DNA of 64,000 nt from Atopsyche davidsoni (taxonomy: Eukaryota > Arthropoda > Insecta > Trichoptera > Hydrobiosidae): positions 6,944,001 through 7,008,000 of the forward strand of contig JAILWY010000021.1 in NCBI GenBank assembly GCA_022113835.1, written 5' to 3'. The notes under the pieces are model-generated. The model searched no databases. It was not told the origin of the DNA and saw only the letters and a list, made by a program, of their open reading frames with translations. Of this stretch, positions 61,901-64,000 are shown piece after piece (position 1 is the first letter of the stretch; the number at the start of each line of letters is the position of its first letter). The position numbers and the translations under genes were made by a program.

Positions 61901-63162
61901 TAAAAACATTTCAAATTACTTTTTTGATTTTTAATATTTTTAACTCTATTCTTTCCGCGATATTTGACACTACCATTCTCATAAGAAGTATGTTTTTTTT
62001 TCAATTTCAATTTTCTATTACAACAGCATATTTAAAATATTCTTTTACAGAAAAATAATAAATATCTATTTTACTTTAATGATAAAATTTCATGACTATA
62101 TTATGGTTTACAAAATGCAATCAATGTCTTCGAGAATTTTAATGGGAGGAAATATTACATTTGTCTCCTTGTTTTGGCTCGTTCAATTATTTATATCAAT
62201 ACATCAATATATAAAATTGAACAAGAAATCAACGATTGTCCCACTAGACATTTGTTTATTTTAACACCTGTGCCTTAAGCTGTATAAGATCCGCCTTGGC
62301 TATGTTTAACTTGAATATACACTTTATGACTTCGGCAAAGTGAGTGCTTCCATTGATCTCGCCGATGATTTTTGGTTTGAGTGCCAAAAGGGCTTGACTG
62401 AGTTTTCTACGTCACAATAGAGGTCTAATAGTTATTATTACAATAATTAAATACCACTTTTGTATCTTAAAATCTCGTTTCTTCTTTTTTGTGTCATGAA
62501 AGTGAGCGCTATAAATATTTTTAAGAGAGAAACAAAAAAAATAGTGTCAATATATTATATTGATTTTATAAAATTAAAGGTGTTAAATAACTAAGAACTT
62601 AAAGTTAATGAGTAAAGTAAAAATGAGTAAAGTACTTGAATGAACAGACATCTATTAGACTTAATTAAATTTGAACAGCCAGGATATGAGAAGACGATAA
62701 AGGTTTCATCCGCTTACTAAAAAAATATCAATTGAAAGAATAAATACAAAATTATGTAACTAAGTATGAAATGAAAAAAAGTTAAAATAATGTAATGAGG
62801 TTGGTAATAGATGAAACACAGACCTTAAGGACACCCATTTAGTATTTGAATATAAAAAAAAACATCCCTCACCCTAAATCTAGCTTTGAAAAAAAGTTCA
62901 AAATGTAAAACATTACTAATGGCATTAAATTTATTAATAAAATAACATTTCGAGCAGATAATTGTGATAAAAATGAAATATTAAATTTATAAATGAATGC
63001 AATAAAATTGACTTACAGGTTTTGAGATATGGAATGTAAAGTTATTAGAATTTGACGAAATTGGTAAAAAAAGGTTCTACGTTAAGTTATTGGTGAAATT
63101 TTTCATATTTTTTTATTTTACACGTAAGTAGTTAAAATTTACAAATAAATTCTTACCTTCAT
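28739..63162 (-). CDS. Secreted Pro/Ser/His-rich matrix-type proprotein, six coding exons
   Basis: The coding exons, in transcript order, are 63162-63157, 41654-41500, 39618-39441, 34762-34447, 34368-34192 and 29676-28739. They total 1770 nt, or 589 residues plus stop, with consistent phases (0,2,0,1,1). Residues 1-16 are a signal peptide (MKWILCLAFLAGAVTA). A short acidic pro-region ends in RTKR (54-57), a furin-type site. Residues 58-185 are Gly/Ala/Lys-rich with alternating hydrophobics. 194-216 is a His-Ile-Pro-Ala repeat, 218-277 has GPPSGP and SGPSLP motifs, and 278-589 is Ser/Pro-rich with resilin-like NSYGAP, a Thr-rich linker and a conserved-looking tail. Such composition is typical of cuticle, chorion or other extracellular-matrix proteins. 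I do not recognise the family. Confidence 0.8.
30590..30730. other. GC-rich block in intron 5, tRNA-like resemblance
   Basis: GTAGCGTGGTCATGGTCA and AGTTCAAGGCC are loosely like pol III A and B boxes at a plausible distance, and GGCGCGGTACCGG follows. No full cloverleaf can be drawn. It is either an old tRNA-derived repeat or a regulatory segment. Confidence 0.25.
33153..33192 (+). promoter_or_regulatory. Arthropod core promoter (TATA + TCAGT initiator)
   Basis: TATAAAAA at 33153-33160 lies 32 bases upstream of the A of TCAGTC (33183-33188), with a second TCAGTT overlapping at 33187. This is the canonical spacing of TATA and initiator in arthropod cuticle-type genes. It directs transcription rightward, opposite to the host gene. 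Confidence 0.55.
33209..33394 (+). CDS. Possible nested small secreted protein
   Basis: Starting 24 bases after the initiator, a 61-codon frame begins with an N-terminal hydrophobic segment (RMRSLFMLIVGFLVVSFF), a plausible signal peptide, and AATAAA follows at 33587-33592. Taken unspliced, the gene is complete and compact. Alternatively, a perfect donor GTAAGT at 33275 inside the signal peptide (phase 0) could splice to an acceptor at 33416 (GAATTCGCAG), giving 24 different C-terminal codons ending at 33491. Short first exons that split the signal peptide in phase 0 are usual in insect cuticle genes. The protein has no recognised family, and it lies within intron 5 of the large gene on the opposite strand. 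Confidence 0.4.
   Translation: MTFLYGRLRMRSLFMLIVGFLVVSFFNTPITNLMMRTRSGALHECTSNDRETFAFLDRQVR
33587..33592 (+). terminator. AATAAA polyadenylation signal of the nested gene
   Basis: AATAAA lies 193 bases after the stop at 33394, consistent with a transcript of about 430 nt from the initiator at 33185. In AT-rich DNA this hexamer is common, so the support is modest. Confidence 0.3.
34192..34368 (-). CDS. Coding exon 5: GPPSGP-rich segment
   Basis: Acceptor TGTACGCTTTCAG; donor GAAG|GTATAC. It encodes residues 220-277, with split Gly codons at both ends (phase 1 on both sides). Motifs include SGYGPPSGPPAHYGPPSGP and PAPYYGP, with Tyr spaced through Pro/Gly, as in resilin-like or chorion-like matrix proteins. 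Because it is a symmetric 1-1 exon of 177 nt it could be skipped or duplicated without breaking frame. The preceding intron is only 78 bp. Confidence 0.85.
34447..34762 (-). CDS. Coding exon 4: hydrophobic/Gly core and HIPAPI repeat
   Basis: Acceptor TACATAAATTTCAG; donor AGTG|GTAAGT (perfect). It encodes residues 114-218 plus one base. A Lys/Gly/Ile-rich stretch (about 125-185: LFQAVKAITGG, LIKGGGAIATGVGKI) could form an amphipathic helix. It is followed by PPKHKPAH and three HIPAPI-type units. A foldback MITE begins only 19 bases upstream of the acceptor. Confidence 0.88.
34465..34518 (-). repeat. Three 18-bp tandem repeats in exon 4
   Basis: Three in-frame units, GGATGGGCGCAGGGATGT on the plus strand; the third differs by one base. 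They encode repeated Ile-His-Ile/Ser-Pro-Ala-Pro on the minus strand. Near identity of the units suggests recent expansion by slippage. Confidence 0.93.
34763..39440 (-). other. Intron 3 (4.7 kb)
   Basis: It contains the foldback MITE at its 3' end (34781-34941), a short hairpin at about 36975-37008 (arms AGTTGAATTTT) and short (TA)n runs. Otherwise it is AT-rich and featureless. Confidence 0.65.
34781..34941. mobile_element. Foldback MITE next to exon 4
   Basis: Arms 34781-34838 and 34869-34941 are reverse complements over most of their length (shared core GAGTAAAATA then GTGATTTTCCACATGTT, and CACGTTGG at the inner end). The loop carries a tandem AACGGTT. The outer end is only 18 bases from the exon 4 acceptor, so the branch-point region of intron 3 lies within element-derived sequence. 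No transposase is present. A related half-copy occurs at 55532-55625. Confidence 0.75.
39441..39618 (-). CDS. Coding exon 3: RTKR site and Gly/Ser segment
   Basis: Acceptor with a long T-run (TTTTTTTTTTCCTAG) and donor CCGACG|GTGAGA. It encodes residues 54-113, starting with the end of RTKR, then SGSGDILGQVTKSITSGIG, a hydrophobic/Ala-Gly segment, and an EYSGYSYSPP tail with tyrosines. It enters in phase 2 and leaves in phase 0, agreeing with its neighbours. Confidence 0.85.
39619..41499 (-). other. Intron 2 (1.9 kb)
   Basis: AT-rich, with one (TA)n run at 39735-39755. No other feature recognised. Confidence 0.7.
41500..41654 (-). CDS. Coding exon 2: signal peptide and pro-region
   Basis: Acceptor TGTTGTTCTTCGTTACAG; donor ATAAG|GTATTC. 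It encodes residues 3-53 plus two bases of codon 54. It supplies the hydrophobic core WILCLAFLAGAVTA and an acidic pro-region (GEVDIDLEMISRMSPMELDR) ending just before the RTKR site, whose first Arg codon is split across the junction (AG|A). The exon is strongly GC-rich against its introns. Confidence 0.85.
42251..42360 (+). other. Weak candidate terminal exon on the plus strand
   Basis: CTCCATTTGTTGCAG is a good acceptor. The frame after it contains RCCSTCRSEVKTG, stops near 42345, and overlapping AATAAA hexamers follow at once. The combination mimics a 3'-terminal exon, but the peptide is not recognised and the hexamers may be chance. Confidence 0.15.
43850..44050. promoter_or_regulatory. 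GC-rich island in intron 1
   Basis: About 200 bp of clearly higher GC content, without open frames or repeats, inside AT-rich intron. Inference only: such islands in long first introns are often enhancers. No specific binding site is claimed. Confidence 0.25.
45500..45739 (-). CDS. Unrecognised open frame in intron 1
   Basis: About 85 codons are open on the minus strand in a mildly GC-richer segment, with a balanced composition (for example SHVIIKTNTNVAGFVSHKQ) rather than the Phe/Lys/Ile/Asn bias of random AT-rich frames. There is no ATG at the beginning, no convincing splice site and no domain. It could be a transposon fragment or chance. Confidence 0.15.
   Translation of the reverse strand: MVKAYEIVCLGRKVVSRNVCMVSVFHEGNQQLNTSHVIIKTNTNVAGFVSHKQSAFWVTSLNEILESTDDRISIRLQAI
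52780..53000. promoter_or_regulatory. GC-rich island in intron 1
   Basis: A GC-rich segment containing GACCCCGGGCCGAG and CTCTCCGGAAGCGG with no open frame of note. Possibly regulatory. Confidence 0.25.
53731..53775 (+). promoter_or_regulatory. Possible TATA promoter
   Basis: TATAAAAG at 53731-53738 is followed by CCAGTTAGTT about 26-30 bases later. The next ATG (about 53790) starts MRVKY before a GTATTT donor-like site. The layout resembles the promoter at 33153 but is weaker, and no second exon was found. Confidence 0.2.
54605..54650 (+). pseudogene. tRNA-like fragment
   Basis: TGGTTCGAATGAG resembles a B box and is followed by ACCAAGTTT, as in the fragment at 12302-12363 (GGTTCGAATGGG ... 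GGCCAAGTTT). The 5' half is not convincingly tRNA-like. It is probably a decayed member of the same repeat family. Confidence 0.2.
54657..54696. repeat. Imperfect 40-nt hairpin
   Basis: Arms GTATTTATTAGATATAGT and ACTATATCCAATAAATAC pair over 18 positions with one mismatch around a TATT loop. Confidence 0.85.
55532..55625. repeat. Half-copy of the foldback MITE
   Basis: GTTTGATAATGCCAACGTGAA, interrupted from there by divergent sequence and then GGAAAAATCACTCAAG, matches in order the right arm and the reverse complement of the left arm of the element at 34781-34941. The opposite arm is missing. Confidence 0.55.
55896..55957. repeat. (AT)n microsatellite, about 60 bp
   Basis: An uninterrupted AT dinucleotide tract of about 30 units. 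Likely length-variable. Confidence 0.95.
58380..58620. promoter_or_regulatory. GC-rich island in intron 1
   Basis: A GC-richer segment with no long open frame or repeat structure; the closest such island to exon 1 (about 4.5 kb away). Possibly regulatory. Confidence 0.25.
63157..63162 (-). CDS. Coding exon 1 (Met-Lys) of the secreted proprotein gene
   Basis: ATGAAG is followed directly by donor GTAAGA (first base 63156). Only two codons are coding; the rest of the exon is 5'UTR. A tiny first coding exon before the signal-peptide core is typical of insect cuticle-type genes. It joins in phase 0 to TGG at 41654, giving MKWILCLAFLAG, a clean signal peptide; this fit is the reason for choosing this ATG over 21 kb away. 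Confidence 0.7.
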
Positions 63163-63275
63163 TGTGATTTGGAAGTCCTCGAAATCCTAATTCTTCAAAA
63201 ACTCGATCCACTCGTTTCACGTGTACCTTTACAAAATGTTATTTCACTATAAACACCTCTTCATTCTCCGATTTG
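63163..63275 (-). other. 5'UTR part of exon 1
   Basis: A minus-strand acceptor CCTTTCTATTATGTGACAG ends at 63276, so the exon carrying ATGAAG may begin at 63275. The sequence up to the ATG has no other ATG on the minus strand that would compete. Confidence 0.35.
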
Positions 63276-63504
63276 CTGTCACATAATAGAAAGGACACAA
63301 TTAAATACAATGCCCGCCTGCAAATCTCACAGCCCCGGCAATCGAGACTAGTGTGTATTGGATCTATTTTTATTTCGCGGTGATAGACCTGACCGGCCGA
63401 CTGGAGCCTTCTAATGACAGTGAAATAGAAAATGCTGTATTGAAAAAGTGGTCCCGGCGAATGGAGAGTGTACGGCGCGGGTGGGAGGCCGAGCGAGCTC
63501 TTAC

Positions 63505-63620
63505 CGGCACCATCCAAACCAGCACTGTAGTTGCAACAATAATCGCATCAATACAATGTACCTTACGCAAGTGTTGCCAACAGCAACTGCAAATTCACTA
63601 CCTTTTTTGAGCCAAAAATA
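63505..63620 (-). other. Possible upstream non-coding exon
   Basis: A good donor (GTGCCG|GTAAGAG, first intron base 63504) in a GC-rich block could splice to the acceptor at 63276 across a 229-bp intron. No TATA box or TCAGT initiator was found at a suitable distance, so the start point is unknown. Confidence 0.3.
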
Positions 63621-64000
63621 TTGAGTTCCCTATCAGTTCAGAGCGTTTTATTTTAGACCAAAACGACAAGGCAGTAAAAATATTATAAATGATCAATCAC
63701 TCCGTATTCTGATTAAGAGACCTGCTTCAAGTCATCTATTTTGTAAAGCGATTATTATATCACGTCGAAAATCTATGACACCAAAAAAATCTAAATATAT
63801 TTTTTTCCTACAGACCGGAAAGAATCACTCAGAGAATCGATTCAGCGCATCTAAAAGAGTGAGTCGAGAATTATAAAAATCACTATGAAATAATTAAAAA
63901 ATTGTATCACTTCTCGAGACGAAAGCACCGCTCAGAAGGTAGGCCTGTTACGATTATCTATGTAATATGATTCAATGGATGATCTACTGCCGGTGGAGGT
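63621..64000. other. Upstream flank of the large gene
   Basis: AT-rich with no recognisable core promoter on the minus strand. Nothing else identified before the window ends. Confidence 0.5.

Larger units (their letters stand above)
41655..63156 (-). other. Intron 1 (21.5 kb)
   Basis: A very long first intron separates the Met-Lys exon from the signal-peptide exon. Most of it is AT-rich. GC-richer islands at about 43850-44050, 47040-47480, 52780-53000 and 58380-58620 may be enhancers. It also holds a MITE half-copy, a long (AT)n tract, an imperfect 40-nt hairpin and a few weak candidate exons, listed separately. Confidence 0.65.

Noticed and set aside
1..64000. CRISPR arrays, bacterial operons, phage genes
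   Set aside because: None seen; the window is clearly eukaryotic with spliced genes.

Overview
The window is AT-rich eukaryotic nuclear DNA, most likely from an arthropod and probably an insect. It contains a mariner element with intact terminal inverted repeats, a TATA plus TCAGT-type initiator promoter, GT-AG introns with strong TTNCAG acceptors, and very sparse coding exons that are clearly GC-richer than their surroundings. I could not name a species.

The main content is one long minus-strand gene running from about 63.2 kb down to about 28.2 kb. I assembled it by hand from splice sites and reading-frame phase. Coding exons lie at 63157-63162 (Met-Lys only), 41500-41654, 39441-39618, 34447-34762, 34192-34368 and 28739-29676. 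All junction phases agree and give a 589-residue protein. It has a signal peptide, a short pro-region ending in a furin-type RTKR site, an alternating hydrophobic/glycine-rich core, a His-Ile-Pro-Ala tandem repeat, resilin-like GPPSGP/SYGAP stretches, and Ser/Pro-rich and Thr-rich regions. This is the make-up of a cuticle, chorion or other extracellular-matrix protein; I do not recognise the exact family. Intron 1 is about 21.5 kb. A further 3' exon (28305-28333 plus UTR) with an excellent acceptor and two AATAAA signals probably ends the transcript and may supply an alternative C-terminus. A small plus-strand gene with a near-ideal arthropod core promoter (TATA 33153, initiator 33183) appears to be nested in intron 5.

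Region by region: 1-12.7 kb is mostly featureless AT-rich DNA. It holds a likely solo LTR (2193-2520), a CpG-rich island with a minus-strand donor (about 6.5-6.9 kb), a tRNA-Thr-like pseudogene inside an inverted repeat (7.07-7.27 kb), a hAT-like terminus (8.6 kb) and a candidate thrombospondin-type exon (9.87-9.95 kb). A complete but frameshifted mariner occupies 12721-13992. A second tRNA-Thr-like copy sits at 14.8 kb. 15-28 kb has palindromes, a microsatellite and two weak candidate exons. 28.2-63.5 kb is the large gene and its introns, with a foldback MITE lying against one splice acceptor and a related half-copy 20 kb away.

Nothing bacterial, viral or CRISPR-like is present. All gene models rest on sequence inspection; no alignment or RNA evidence was available.
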